DNA of 64,000 nucleotides from Trogon surrucura (Eukaryota; Chordata; Aves; Trogoniformes; Trogonidae), in contig CM036629.1 of NCBI GenBank assembly GCA_020746105.1, forward strand, positions 751,501 to 815,500, given 5' to 3'. Shown here in pieces: positions 1 through 12,700 of this stretch; the stretch's first letter is position 1; each line of letters starts with the position of its first letter. Position numbers and translations under genes: made by a program. The notes beneath the pieces were generated by a model, which saw nothing but the letters and a program-made list of their open reading frames with translations, ran no database searches and was not told where the DNA came from.

Positions 1-479
1 GCGCGCCACACGCCTCTGCCCGCCTGCGCTTCGCCGTTGAGATTAGAGAAATTATTTTTGAAAAAATTAATTTTGCACGTAAAGGAGAGCGAAATCTCCT
101 TTGGAAAAAGGTCCGACAGGGCACACTCAGGTTGTGATTCTAGGTCGCTTCATTTTTTTTTTTTTACACAGAATTCCCATTTTCCTTTCTGCTCCTTTTC
201 TCTTAAGGCATTGCTTCCCCGAGATTTATTTCTTCAGCACTCTCAGAATGAAGAGCACCTTCTTCTGAATTGGGATTTGTCAGTTTCGCAACTGCGATTG
301 TAACCCTGACAATGTGTTTCCCATTCGTAAAACTTCAGGGAAGCGCAGCTGGTTAATCTGCAACACCATTTTAATTTTTTTTTTTTTAAAAATAAGGGGA
401 ACCTAATATTCTGTTTTGCAAGCAACCAGCTCTGCTCTGAAACGCTCGCCAAAAAAAAGCGCATTTCACACCTCGGAGC
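1..479. other. Non-coding flank with two T13 tracts
   Basis: Mixed-composition DNA with homopolymer T runs at 153-165 and 375-387. Short open frames occur on both strands, but none has recognisable protein features. No gene, repeat family or RNA gene is seen. The stretch leads directly into the CpG-dense block that follows. Confidence 0.5.
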
Positions 480-1080
480 AGGGAATCACCTCCTTCACTC
501 TCTAATCACCGCTCGCTGCCCTGAATTCCCGGTGCCGCCCGCGGACGCGGAGGATTCCCGGCCCGGCTGCCCCCAAACCCGCGGCAGGAGGGGCCAGAGG
601 TCAAGCTCCCGGCGCTCCCCGGGCGGAATTGCAAAATACCGACGGCACCTGTCTGCAAACCGCGCCCGGCAACGCTGGGCAACAGGGAAAAGAGAGTTTT
701 ACACAGATAATCCACCCGGTAGCGAACCCGCCTGTGCTCGACGTGCTTTCCTCAGGTTTGGGGGGGTTTCGCCCCAAACGCACCCTCGCTTCGCACGCCT
801 CTGCTCGGAGCGGAGCATTCGCGCCCTGCGCCGCACACGCAGAACGCGGAGCATCACAGAGTTACTGAAAAGACCTGCGAGAGCATCAGGTCCAGACAGT
901 TGTTTGCAGGCAACTCCTACACGTGCTTCCCGGCTGCAAACACCCGCGCACCGGCGTCTGCAGAACCCCTTCAGAGCCGTGACTGCCGCGCGGCAGCGAC
1001 AGCCCTTTGAAGACGATCGTTAGACCTCATAATCAGGGCGCGGGAGGCGCGGATCTCGTCCTCCTCGGCTCGTGCCGCTG
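480..1080. promoter_or_regulatory. CpG-dense island
   Basis: CpG dinucleotides are frequent here, for example around 530-660 and 780-1080, whereas the flanking AT-rich DNA has few. In birds such a block usually marks a promoter or a Polycomb-regulated developmental locus. A 163-codon open frame (532-1023, plus) starts with GTG and has an arginine- and proline-rich translation, as expected by chance in GC-rich DNA, so I do not call it a gene. No clear TATA box or splice donor was found. It could be the first exon of a non-coding transcript, but nothing in the sequence proves that. Confidence 0.5.
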
Positions 1081-2209
1081 CCTTTCAGGAAATTCAGAAG
1101 AGACCCTTTGTGCCTAACCGGGTTTTCATTTCGCCGCTTTTAAATTTGTTCGGCTTGACTTTTGACACTTGAAAGGCTCAGCCTCCTCCAAGTACAATAA
1201 CGTAATAAATATTTGCGTTGCCGAAGAAAAAGTGGATCTGCTGTTAGCCTCATATAAAGCAGGATCTCTTTTTCATTCGTTTGTTATAAATAATTCACAC
1301 AACTATGTGCATTTTATAAACGTAATCTTTAGGAAACTGATACTATCAAACATTTTCGAGACAACACTCAGAAATGTATACATACGCACAAAGTATTTAC
1401 TCCAGTGTATCTGAAACTGTAAACAAAAAAATTGTTAATGAAAGCAGAAAAATAAAGGTATTTTATGTAAATAATTATGTTAATACAAAGTGTTTTCAGA
1501 CTTATTTATACAAATTGGTCATCTGAATGACAAAAAAGCTTTGACAAACTACAAACACCTATCAAAAATCATATTATTTAGCTCATTTTCCCTTGCAATT
1601 TCCATCTTTAGCTTGCCTTGGAAAAAGTAGGCAGATTCAGAAACTCCCCTGCTCTCTGTCAATACAGCAGGAACAAGCCTAGTCAGATGCATTTTTCTTT
1701 ACTTACATGTGAAAAGGTGTTTTCATGTTTTTTTCCATAAAATATTTAAAGAAATTTTTTTTTTAATTTAAAAATTAAGCAAGATAAACCTATTTTAATC
1801 CAAAATTATTTCCCCTAAAATATCTGTGTGCAGCGAGTCTGATTTGATTAGAAAAAAAAATCTGTATTTTCAAGTAACAATTTAATCTGCAGAAAATATC
1901 TTTTGATTTTCCAACAGAAAACACTTTGAAATTATTCAGCAAAGAAACGATATATTTAAGATGAATATGAAAAATACCCAGCAGAAAGCACTCAAAGCTC
2001 CACATCTGCATTTTTTGTACTTTTTGCTATTGGTACAATTTTAGGCCGTTGACCATTCCTGTCTGGTGACTGCCAACGAAGTGCGATTTTCTTGCATTGT
2101 TCGAAATTACAATTTGGGTAAAATTTGATGTCGTTTCTAAATTCAAGCCACGAGATTTCAAACCGCTTTTCCTATTTTAACGCTCTTTTAACCCTTTGGG
2201 ACTTCCTCG
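1081..2209. other. AT-rich non-coding stretch
   Basis: AT-rich DNA with many short T and A runs (for example around 1750-1770 and 1850-1860) and scattered TAAT and ATTA cores. No open frame longer than about 80 codons occurs, and none looks like protein. No repeat family is recognised. It separates two CpG-dense blocks. Confidence 0.5.
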
Positions 2210-2715
2210 CTGCCCAGCTCCACGGTCCCGCGGCGACTGTACGAACGCCGCTACCGCCCAACAACAAACCCTCGCCGATATCAACAGACGCCGGGGACAA
2301 AAAGGTGCCGAGGCCCAAGCAAATTCCCAATCGTTTAATCTGGATTAATCTCGCTCTGCCATAAACCTGACTTTCGGGTGTGTGGCTGGGATGGGGTTCT
2401 CCGGACGCCTGGTTAGACTCTCCTCTGGACCCCGGTTCAGGCTCGGTCTCTCCATTGAGGTGAAACCATTTATCTTCCCCGTTTGCTGGCGGGAGGGGCG
2501 GGGGGAGGCCCTTGCTTCACCTCTTGTCAGCGGGCATCGATCAGCCCTTCCCGTCGGGCGGCGGGGGTGAGGGCAGCTCCCCCAGGAGCGCTCTGGGGCC
2601 GGCCCCGTCAAGGGAAGCCGTATTGAGTCGTGACGCGAGCGGCTGCTCATTGAGGGAAACGGGTATTGGCGTCCCCATCAGCCGGAGACACCCCGGGTAG
2701 CGCTTAAACAAGTCC
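2210..2715. promoter_or_regulatory. CpG-rich block with GC boxes and bicoid-type motifs
   Basis: GC-rich and CpG-containing, with Sp1-like GC boxes around 2493-2510 (GGGGCGGGG core). A pair of TAATC/GGATTA motifs near 2335-2352 would suit a bicoid-class homeodomain such as OTX or PITX. No coding frame is convincing on either strand; the overlapping short frames are by-products of high GC. The block continues the CpG-island landscape of the left end. Its regulatory role is inferred from composition and motifs only. Confidence 0.45.
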
Positions 2716-2856
2716 TCTCTGTTAATGTCAGGCCACCGGGGACGCGTTTAGCCTCTCTGCTGACCATTAGGCCCTTTGATGGAGTGGACAATAAACTCGA
2801 CAGGACAAGCTGGACACCGCTCGTGAGCGCGCGCCTGGGCTGATGGCGCGTCGCGC

Positions 2857-3148
2857 TCTGACCGAGACCTGGCTGAGACCTCCCCGGGGTCTGACCAAGA
2901 CCTGACCGGGGTCTGCCCAAGATCTGACCGATTTCTGCCCAAGATCTGACCGATTTCTGCCCAAGATCTGACCGATTTCTGCCCAAGATCTGCCCAGGCC
3001 CTTCTCAAGATCTGGCTGAGCCCTGCCCAAGATCAGACTGATCTCTGCTCAAGAAGAGACCAAGCCTTGCCCCCGTTTCAACCATAACCTGCCCATGGTC
3101 TACCCAAGATTTGACCAATCTCTGCCCAAGATCTGCCTGAGCCTTGCC
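2857..3148. repeat. Minisatellite, about 22-bp unit
   Basis: A tandem array in which three units of 22 bp are essentially identical: 2919-2940, 2941-2962 and 2963-2984, reading AAGATCTGACCGATTTCTGC plus CC. They are flanked on both sides by diverged units that keep the words CAAGATCTG, CTGCCC and TGAGCC. Because 22 is not a multiple of 3, all three minus-strand frames read through the array as similar repetitive peptides rich in G, R, S, W and L. These are artefacts, not a gene. The intact centre with decayed edges is the usual pattern of a minisatellite that still expands internally, so its length may vary between individuals. Confidence 0.9.
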
Positions 3149-4619
3149 ACATGGGACCGCAGAGCCGCCCCCACCACCGTGGGAGGACGAGCGTCACGGG
3201 GAACGCTTCCCTAAAGATGCCTCGGCCAACGAGCCAACCTCAGGGCAGGGATGGGAGATGCTGACATTGTCAGGTGTTGCTTTAATTTCTTTCTTCCGAG
3301 CATTTTGGAACATTCTGGACGTTTTGAAACGTGCTCCTTAAGCGCCTTCGACAATAAAAAAGAATTCTTATCGCTCTAGAAAAAAGGGAATTTATGTAAT
3401 TGACTGCACTTCTTTTACGATGCTTTGAAGGCAGTTTCCAAGAGCGGTTTATTTCATGTCGCATTCTTAAAACAAAAATAATCAGAATGGGAAAGTACTA
3501 AAATCAACTGCCCTTCTCCATCCAGAGAACAATTCTTGGGGGGAAAAAAATAAAAAAGTTTCAAAATATCGGTTCTGTATTCATCAATCAGAAATAAAAA
3601 ATTAATAGGAAATTCAACCTTGGCTGTTTTCAGAGAAAGTGTTGATAATTGCATTTTTATTATTTTAAGAAATGGTTCGGGTGTTTTTTTGTTACATAGT
3701 AGCTTACTAGTATTATTTACTTTCTTAAGTCTCTGCCAGTAAAAAAGGCCTTGGGTTTGACAGAGCAAATTTGCCAGCATTTGGAAGCTTTTATCCCAAT
3801 TTTAACACCTTATCTCTTTTCCTCTAGAGAATTAACTGATATTGCATTAATACAGAAAATGATATAGAATTTTAAACAGTCCACACAACTGGAAAACTGA
3901 CAGGTCATTAAAAAGCTCTACCGGAAAGAAACTTCACCCTAAAAATTCAGGAGTTTTATATATAATACACAAGCATATAAATATATAGTTACACAGGCTC
4001 ATCTACACAGCAATTTTACAACTAACTAATTTGTCTAAAACTAATTTAAAATAAAACTTAGCTTTTAATATTAAGCACTTTGTCAACAAAAAACATTAAA
4101 GCCACTGAGATTTTTCTTTAACCTAATAGTCAACAAAAAGCAACGCAGCTAAAGAATACGCAAGTATAATCCAGATTATTCAGATACGATTTGTATTTTC
4201 AGTCAAACCTTAAAAGCTTTTATCAAAAGAAACATTATTATTGTCACTAATGCATTTTCTAATCTGTACAACCTGCTCAAATTTGGGGGTATTTTTTCGA
4301 AGCCATTTAAAAAGGCGCAACAGTTTTGTGACACATTTCTGACTAACTTAGTTATACGTGCAATTGGTATGAATCCGAAAACAAAAGGATATTTCCTGCC
4401 ACCCGTGCGATGGCATTTGCCAAACGATTTCTGCTTTTATTTAGACCGAGCCTGAACAAAACCTACGATCCAAAAGCCGCCCTCTTAGGAACACAGGTGA
4501 CAACGTTTCTGGGTTTATTTATTCTCTATTGTTATTTTTCACTGTGATTAAAATATATAAAATGAAGGAGAATGCCAACTGTTATTTTTCCCCGCAGGAC
4601 CTGTTACTTTAAGGTAATG
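3149..4619. other. AT-rich non-coding stretch
   Basis: Mostly AT-rich sequence, with short TA-rich runs around 3955-3990. It contains homeodomain-type TAAT cores but no tandem array, no recognisable transposable element and no credible coding frame. The longest open frame, 108 codons on the minus strand (3454-3780), is AT-driven and has no domain features. Confidence 0.5.
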
Positions 4620-4880
4620 CAGATCGCCCGGTGTTCTCCCCGAGCGCGCGCTCTCGGGGTACGAGGGCACACACGCTGCCGATAACTCATAATTTAGATC
4701 AGAAGGTGAAAGGAAAAAGTAGAATAAAAAATTTTAAAAAGTCCTATTTTTGCAAGAAAGCCTCCTCCCCCAATCAATGGTAAGGGCTCGCGCTGATCCC
4801 GGCCGGAACGCCGAGACTTCCCCGGGCCGGTGGCTGCGGAGTCCCGGTGTCAAAGGGGCGCCGGCATCATCGCTCGGAGC
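4620..4880. promoter_or_regulatory. Small CpG-dense block
   Basis: CpG-rich patch within AT-rich DNA. It holds the 22-bp palindrome listed separately and a run of GCCGG/CCCGG words. Frames on both strands are short and unlike protein. It may be a minor CpG island or a first-exon region of an unannotated transcript. Confidence 0.4.
4638..4659. repeat. GC palindrome (22 bp, one mismatched pair)
   Basis: Arms CCCCGAG (4638-4644) and CTCGGGG (4653-4659) flank an alternating GC core, so the 22 bases are self-complementary except for one mismatched pair. The alternating CGCGCGC core could adopt Z-DNA or a cruciform, and it contains overlapping BssHII-type GCGCGC words. No known protein site is claimed. 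Confidence 0.8.
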
Positions 4881-5209
4881 CTCACCCAGAGCTCCTCTTT
4901 GTGCTCCCGCTCCCCTCACATCCTTCCTCGCTGCATTTCCACTTCAAGCAACCGCCCAGGGACAGCAGCACAGATCAACTCTGACATCGAATATTTAGCG
5001 ATGCGAGGTAGGTGTATTTTATATAAATGCTTCTGTCCAGCAGGAGCAGGACACGGCCCCTCTCAGTGAGAAACACAGAAGCTCCTCGATGCCTGACTCA
5101 CAGCCCGTCACTTACCCTTTGCTTCCCAAAGTTTCCCCAAAGCTTCTGTGAACATTTCGGACTGTGTGTTGTTCACATAGCTCGTTGCCTTCTTCATAAA
5201 GCAGCTCTC
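4881..5209. other. Short non-coding link between CpG blocks
   Basis: Mixed composition. A GAG/GTAGGT word near 5005-5014 resembles a splice donor and is followed by a TATA-like stretch (about 5018-5028). Both can arise by chance, and no exon can be defined. Confidence 0.3.
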
Positions 5210-5660
5210 GACCCACCAGTCGTCCGCGGGCGCCGGAAGGTGTCACCGTGCACGGAACCACGGCTCTGCGGACCGCGCGTCACGCCGGGCAGGGCCCTGC
5301 TCTTCCACCTGCTCCCACATCGCAGCTCCGGCACCCGGCAAACTCTTCCGAGCGCTGAGTAGTGGCGAGGGGGGTCTGGAAAAATTGCAGGAAAAAGTCT
5401 GTACCCAGCACCGATCGCCAGTCCTGAATGTTACGACCAAATTTTGGTCATGAGGAAAACGTCCGGGGCAGGGCTGTCCCCGCCGTGGGCGCACGCGGAT
5501 CGTGCAGACCCTGGAGCCTTCGGTGAAGCGTCGGCGCTCCCGCTGCCTGCCCAGCACAACGGGGCCCCGGGTCCAGCGCGGAGCCCGGCCCTGCTGTGCA
5601 ACACCAACCGCGACGCCGACACGCTGTCAGAGCTTAGTGACCGCGGGTATCTGCCACAAA
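5210..5660. promoter_or_regulatory. CpG-dense island
   Basis: High CpG density over about 450 bp, especially 5219-5290 and 5460-5650. Several open frames on both strands overlap here, which is expected where GC is high and stop codons are rare, and none has recognisable domains. Together with the islands at 480-1080, 2210-2715 and 4620-4880 it forms a cluster within 5.7 kb. Such clusters are typical around developmental transcription-factor genes. Confidence 0.5.
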
Positions 5661-8600
5661 GGCTCCGAAGCGCCGCACAGTCAAAATCCAATTTTGTATT
5701 TGAATAAACACCAGCCCTAACTGATCCCCATTACGCTCACCGCAGAACGACGAAGATAAAACTCGCAAATTTAACTTGACATAACTGAACTTTCACCTTT
5801 GAATCTACACAGAAATTATATTACAACAACCATTTAGGGCTCCTTGTGATAGTCATTTTATCTATTACAAGGTATCTGCACCCTTGGTAAAAGAGATACC
5901 GTGGACACAAAGCAGGAATAAAAAAAAATCTTTAGCTATTTATTTCAGAAGGAGCACAAAGGAAAAACCTTTTTAAATACATAATAAAATCCCAAAGCTT
6001 GCATCACCATCATGACTATTTTTATGTCCACCTGACTATTATGCATCTTCCAGAGGAAACCCTTCCTTGCACCCCACCAGGCTACTTGTCCTGCCCAGAA
6101 GTAGGTCTCAAAAGAAATAAACCTTAGAGGATGAAAGGCTGAGGGGCAAAACTTCCCAATCTCCCCCCACTCCAGCTCAGAGAAGAGCTCCCAGCCTGGA
6201 CACGTAAAACACCCTCTGACCAGCTCAGCTCCACACACCGACGTATCACCACTGTATCGAATCTCAGGTGAATCTCCTCATCATTCTGTACTAAAAAGGT
6301 AATTTCCATAAGTCGTCAGTGCCCCAAAATATTCAGTTTTTCCCCCTTTCCTGCCTTTTCACACGGTGTCTAAAATCGCATATAACCGCTCCATTGTTTT
6401 TAATTGCAAATTTTCTTAAACTTGCTTGTTTCTTTTTCATTTTGTCTTTTGCAAATCACCCACATGGTCATCTGTTATTTTTTTTTTTTTTTTTTGCCAG
6501 GCACTTTCACGCTAACCAGCAAGGTCACTGCAGAACCGGTATTGATTTTCCTCCTAAATATCCAACTGTACAAATACGTATTTTACCGACGGTTCTGAAG
6601 CCGTCCCTGAGAGCTAATGTAAACACAAACCCGTGCGGCGGCGAAAGCCTTTGGAACATGGAGTCATAAATGGACTTCTGCAGATTCCCCTTGGAAAACA
6701 AAAAAATTTAAAAATTATGGCTGGTTAACCCTTTCTTTGCCGAGAGGGGAAGTCAATTTTGCAAGGAACTGGGACCAAAGACTCTCTGTCAGGGTACCGG
6801 AGCGGCCGCCCCAGCGTTCATCTGCCCAACGTGCCCAAGTACCGGGTGTTTCGCCTGGCGGGTTGATTTTGGCACTCAAACAGACCTTCTGCTATTTCAA
6901 CGCAGAGATATTCAAACATCCTTACTTGGAAATACGTCGACGGCAAATTTTCAAAACTTATCACCCCAAACTAGAATCTTTTAGCCATAAATATCTGGAT
7001 CTTCCCTTCCATCGATAGGGAGCTCAGTGGGGCTCAGGGCCTGGCCTAAGATCTCTTATATTCACCAGAGTTTAAATGCCAGGCCTGGAGCTCACCAGAA
7101 GAATGTCCTGCTAGGTCAAGCATTTCAAGGTGTTATTTTTTCCCCAGGAATGACAGAGCCCTTTTTGCAGCAGAATGAGGACCAGCTCTCTCCTTGTGAC
7201 CAGGAACAACAGCGATTCCCAGGTAAAACCAGATTTGCTTTTTTTCTTAGCTTGGCCCCCATCACAGTACTGAAACCTTTAGATCAGGATTGCAAGAAAA
7301 ACAAACAAACAAACAAGCTAGAAAAAGTGATTCAGTGTGGGACTGTGCTTCAGGCATATGGTTAAAGAGACCAACTCGGAATCGCTGTGCCAGATGCAGT
7401 CCCAGGGAAAAATGTATGCAGGCAACAGGGAGTTAAGTAAATAAATTTTTTCTTTTCTTTGTCGATGTGTTTAGTTCTCTTCCTGCCAAGACTCATTTCA
7501 CTCTGCTATCTTGTGAGAGACACATATGGTGCAGTGAAATTGCCATCCAAGAAAGCATGTCCCAGCCTGTTGAGACATCATCAAATAAGATTAAAGCAAA
7601 GTAAAAATAAAAAGATAGAACGATTTTTTTTTCTTTTTCTTGTACAGAGAACATCTGATGAAAGTCACTGAGGTACCTGAATGCTTCTAAAGGTTTTGCA
7701 ACCATTTCTTTACTTTGCCTGGTTAAGAAAAAGGTAGAAATAACAACCTAATATCTCCTTTTTCTTCTTCAAGTTAGTGAAAAAATGTGTTTCAAAATAA
7801 ACCTGATGTATATGAATAAAATGCAATATTGCCTTCTGTGCTTCTGTGGAAACAGCACTTAAATGCAGAGAAGTACCACTGACTTTCTGTGCTGGTTGCC
7901 TCTCCACCAGCTCCGCATGCAAAAAATCTTTTGGGGCCAAGACAATTTCTTAGTCTACTAACCCAGTCCACAAAAAGGTCTGTGTTACCTCCCAAACAGC
8001 ACACGCAGGCGTCTTCCCGGCTACCAACTGCACACCAGAAATTAAAATCCATCGCCTGAGAACCAGAAAAGCCCAAGCTCCAGTACTGAAGCAGATGTGA
8101 AACCGCTGCCTGTTTTCCTTACACGCGGATGTAGTGTGCAACGCAGGATGAAGAAGACTTTACAAGTTCTTTCCCCACAAAGGTCTTTTTAGTTTCTACA
8201 CTTAAGAAAAAAAAAACAAAACCCAAACCAGACCCAAACAGGTGAAGAAATCCCAGCCGGTCGCCACTTGCACACGGTCCTTATGACAAGATGGGGACCA
8301 GAGTGGAACTGCTGGATGGTCTGTGCTGTTCTCTCAACAGGAATTGCTGAGAAGCAACTCGCCGGCTACTCTCTCCTGCTTGGAAACCAGGCTCTAGAAA
8401 TATTTCAGCGTCATTGTATGCCTACCACCAGGAAAGCACCAGCGAATACAGCGCATACGGTATGTTCTATACTTTAAGCAAATAAACAGAAGTCTGCTCA
8501 AGGCCAAAAAGAAATCACAAGGGACAGGAGGAAGCTAAAATCAAATTAGCATTGTTGATCATGATAGACATTGAGGGGGAGCTTCTTACCCACACAAAAT

Positions 8601-9760
8601 AATCTGCCAAACGGGTTTCAACTTCAGAAGCAGGAATGTATTTTGTGTGTTTCTTTGCTAACCTCTCCAGTTACTGCGTTTCCAGATCTCGTTTCCAATG
8701 CATAGCCTTAACTGGACTGCAGGAAAGCAACAATGCATCAGTAGCAGAGATTATCCCTGGCCTTAATAAGCTGTTGTTGGCTTTCATAACAACTGCAGCC
8801 TAGGACGAGTCACACCGAGCTCAAAGACAATCTTACCAATAGCCTGGAGCAAGGATTATAGAAACAAGAATCCAAGGGGGGGGTGGGAGGGAGCAAAAAT
8901 CCCAAGAAACAGGGGCTAATGTAAAATCGTTTACATATTAACCTTCTTCCCTTCTGACAGTGGTCAAGTTCTGATTCAAAATACAAATTATCTCCAATTA
9001 CTTCAAAAGAGGCAGTCACAGAGCTGTCACTTAACCTTCACCATCTGTTTGGCTCAAAAGCAAGCTGTACAGCCTGCCACTTTGACCTCATCTTTCTCTT
9101 TCCACACTGGACAGGCACCAAAAGAAGGGAAGAAGCCTCGTTGTTCTCCGCAGAAAACCCCGGCCCTTGGGGAGCTGGGGGGCTGAGGGTGCTGGCAGGG
9201 GAGGGTTGAGCGTCAGGAGGTGACTTAATTTAACTCTTTTTTTTTTTGGTGGGGGGGGATAGGGATGAGGATTTGTTTTGGGAGGACGAGTTTGCAAACC
9301 TTCCTCGCTCCTGCCAGCCATCTCCGGAGATGAGGTTTGTTTAGAAGTGGAGTCTCTCTGCAAAAAGCAGTTGCTGGATAACCAACAGGGGCCAGCGAAA
9401 AACCAGCAGAAGCTGATTTGCAGCGGATTCTGGCTTAGAGATTTTTGCAAATCTAGTAGCCACATGTACGTAGCAAAATATCAGCTCTTTGAGATGTCAA
9501 AGGAAAAATAAATCCTGGAGAAGAAATAGCTGTCTAGGAAAGACAGTAGTACAAAATGATGGGCACACGCACACCAAAAAAAGCCAACCAAACAAAAAAC
9601 CCAAACAAACCAGCCAGCCAACCAACGGAAAATGCAAACTCCAGAACACAAGAAGGTGCACGCTCTGGGAAAGCGTAACTGAAAGTTATAAATATGACCT
9701 CTCTGTTAGAAAAATCATAATTCACCACTTCTTTCAGCTGTACTCATTAACGGTTGCCCA
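5661..9760. other. Intergenic stretch without recognised gene
   Basis: Mixed to AT-rich DNA with an 18-base T run at 6478-6495 and an 11-base T run followed by a G-rich run at 9237-9259. An imperfect A/C-rich low-complexity patch lies at about 9575-9625. Open frames up to 125 codons (9088-9465, minus) have low-complexity translations. No CR1, SINE, tRNA or gene was recognised across these 4.1 kb. Confidence 0.5.
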
Positions 9761-12700
9761 GGGTGCAACTGTGCCCTCGAGAAGTGGCCGCGGTGTCGGA
9801 CCAAGGATCGGGCACCCCGCCGGCAGCGGAGGGCAAGTGGGGTGTCAGGGAATTGGGGCTCAGGAGCACAACCTACAAGTGCAGAGGTGTCGGGAACAAA
9901 AAAAAGTCTGTTAGGGAAAAGAGATTCCAGAGGGGTGGAGGGCACAGTAACAGGGTGCAAATTTTTGAATGCCTCGTGGTTTATGGGCAGTTTCTAATGC
10001 TTCTGCTGAGAAACATTACAGCATTTCCATTGGCTCTGATCTTTATTTTTAGTTTTATTACCCACTGCATAACAGGTTTCCTCAAGAGAGAAAGAAAGAA
10101 AGCAGATCCCTCTGTAAACAGGAGCAACTCTGACTCCTGGACGTTTCACGTCGCCGCAGTTTAGCGTGAGGATCCCGTCACGCGCGGGGCAGCTCGAAAA
10201 CAAACATCTCTGCAGCCAGGCACCCTGTGTGACACTTTTGGCATCGCCTGGCACGGGGAGGCAAACCCCTTTTCTTGTCGCACGGTATTTAATCCAAGAA
10301 TCACGCACCACGATGCACAGAGATGACAAAAGCCGCGAACTTTCCATCCCCATCACAGATGGGAACGAGCCAATTAAACGCACAAACCCGCAGCCCTGCT
10401 GACAGCGGCGCAGAGTCGCGAGCGGTTCAGTTGGTGGGAGAAAGGAAGAGCCTGCTGCAAACGGTGCTGAACCAAATCGCGATCTTGGGCAAAGAGCCCT
10501 TCACTTCCTAGAACCCAAATTCCTTTGCTACCTTTTTTAAAAAAACGCAAAAAGAATATTGAACTCAATTTGCAGTTCAGAGGGGGCAAAACCCCTCCCC
10601 GCGCTCCTGCGCGGGAACAGCCTGACAACAGCTGCAGCCACACTGAAATGTTTAATTTTACTTAAAACATTCTCTCAGGCCTATGTATTATTTGAAGTAT
10701 AATGTACAGAATTATCTAATGAATTCCCAAATCAAATACTCTCATTTTGCTGCAGGCCATTTCCCGAGAACAAACTAAAGGCGCGCAGGCTTCTCTCTGC
10801 GCCTGACTGCTGAATTTAAACAGATGTCCAGCGGACATCAGCTCCGCTCAGATTACCTCTCCCATTCGCTCTCCCCTATCTCTGGCCAGCGCAACTCCCT
10901 CTTAAATTAAAAACAAACAGAGAATCAAGATAGCGAAAAATATGGCAAGACTACCAGGCACAGAAAGGTCTGCGGTGAATTCTGGCTGTCCCCTGGCTGC
11001 AGCGACGGGTGCGGTGACAGTGAGAAAGTCGCCTGGAACAGCATCTGGCTCCGATTAGGTAACAAGCTGTAGCATCTGCAAACTTGTCAGTTCTCAGCCC
11101 ACAACAAAGCCCAGCCAGCAGATCTGTGTTTAAAACGGGAACTAGCTGTTACAGTTTATAAGACAAACATTATCTGTTCCCATTGCAGGGTGCCTTTTTA
11201 TTAAAAGCCAGCCATAAGAGGAGAAATTAAATGTCCTTGTTACATTTTACGTTTCATCTCAAGGAAAAAAAAACAAAACTTCTTGAGTTTGTCTGTCAAG
11301 AAACCTTTTTACTTGTCTTCCGCTGCGAAAGGGTTGTTAAGACATCAGCCCTGATTCCACAGCCCACCGTGAGTGGTCACTGGGTGCTCGTACAATGTTT
11401 CTCTGCTTGGTTTTGGGTTTTTTTTCCTCTTAACAAGAAAAATAAAATAAAACTTCCATGGAGAGAATCCACAGAGGGTGAGAACCCCGACCTGTGGCTG
11501 TGCCCCCCTGGGGTACACCCACCCTGGGGTACCCCCGCCCTGCTCAGGGGTCAGACACCACCCCCCTCCCTCGGGGCTGGGGCTGCCCAACACCCGAGTT
11601 AAAAATCACCCATCATCTCCAAGTTTCCACGCAGGCACTTTGGCAGGGGCTTTGACTAAGGAAGTCTCCATATTTTACCTATTTTTTTCATCCTTTTTTT
11701 TTCTTGCTATGTTGGAGTTGGTCGTCTTCTCTCTGTGTTACTGAATGAGAGCTACAGCCCTCTGCTAGAACCTGAAATGCATTTATACTTCTCTTTGGAA
11801 AAGCGAAGAGAGAATACTCTGTGTGCCCCGTATAAGAAGACCAAAGTCCAACATAACTGAGGAACAACTGGAGCATTATTACACCTGAAGAGTTACATTT
11901 CTGTCCAACATCACGGTTATTTTTGAACATCTAAGGGAAGCCACCTACGAGCATCTCCACAAAATATGTTCCTGTAAAACCCAGCATTAATCAAATGAGT
12001 AGTAAAGACTTTGCCCGTATCCCTCTGTCTGGTTCTGGTAATCTGTCAGAAATTCTTGTAATTTAAATTTTTCTCATTCTGAGCAGTTTGCTTCTGAAAA
12101 CACCACTGTGGTGCCCTAATCTGTCTGGGGACCGACCTCTGTAAACTTCAAACATGGCTTCAGGTCTGGTGGTGTTCATCACAGCGAGCATAAAAATGTA
12201 TCAATGAGTAGAAATGAAAAAAAACCCAAACCAACAACAAATAACAAACAACGCTCACAGACTCCTCAAAAATGAGAAAATACTATTTTTCCAAAACCCA
12301 GGACACTGCAAGACTCCAAAATACGGACTTTAGGGGAAAAAATACAGGTGTTACAAGAATGTGGGTGAGGGAGGAGGTTTGGTTGGCTTTCTTTTTTTTT
12401 AAAAAAAAAAAAACCTTGCAAAGAAATCTGGCCCATTTATTAGTTGTGAAATACAAACCACGTTATCAACAATCTTAAGGAAATGGATTGATGTTAAGTG
12501 ATGCTTCAGAATCCGCCCCGTAGCAAAGCTGCTGCGCCATTACAGCAAGATAAGCAGAAAATCCTTCCTGCGAATAAAGGAGACCTCCCCGATATTCTAT
12601 AAACCACGCAGCTCATTTTTAAAAGCCACTGACATGACTTGTGGGTCTGGAACACTTCTGCTGTGCGGTAGCATTCGACACGTTCTGTAAAACGAGACTT

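Noticed and set aside
532..1023. 163-codon plus-strand frame
   Set aside because: Starts with GTG inside a CpG island; arginine-rich, no domain. High GC alone explains the lack of stops.
2678..3030. Three overlapping minus-strand frames of 86-102 codons with repetitive G/R/S/W/L peptides
   Set aside because: They arise because a 22-bp unit shifts frame at each repeat, so every frame shows the same pattern.
2857..3148. Regularly repeated units suggesting a CRISPR array
   Set aside because: Units are contiguous 22-mers without unique spacers, in vertebrate DNA. It is a minisatellite.
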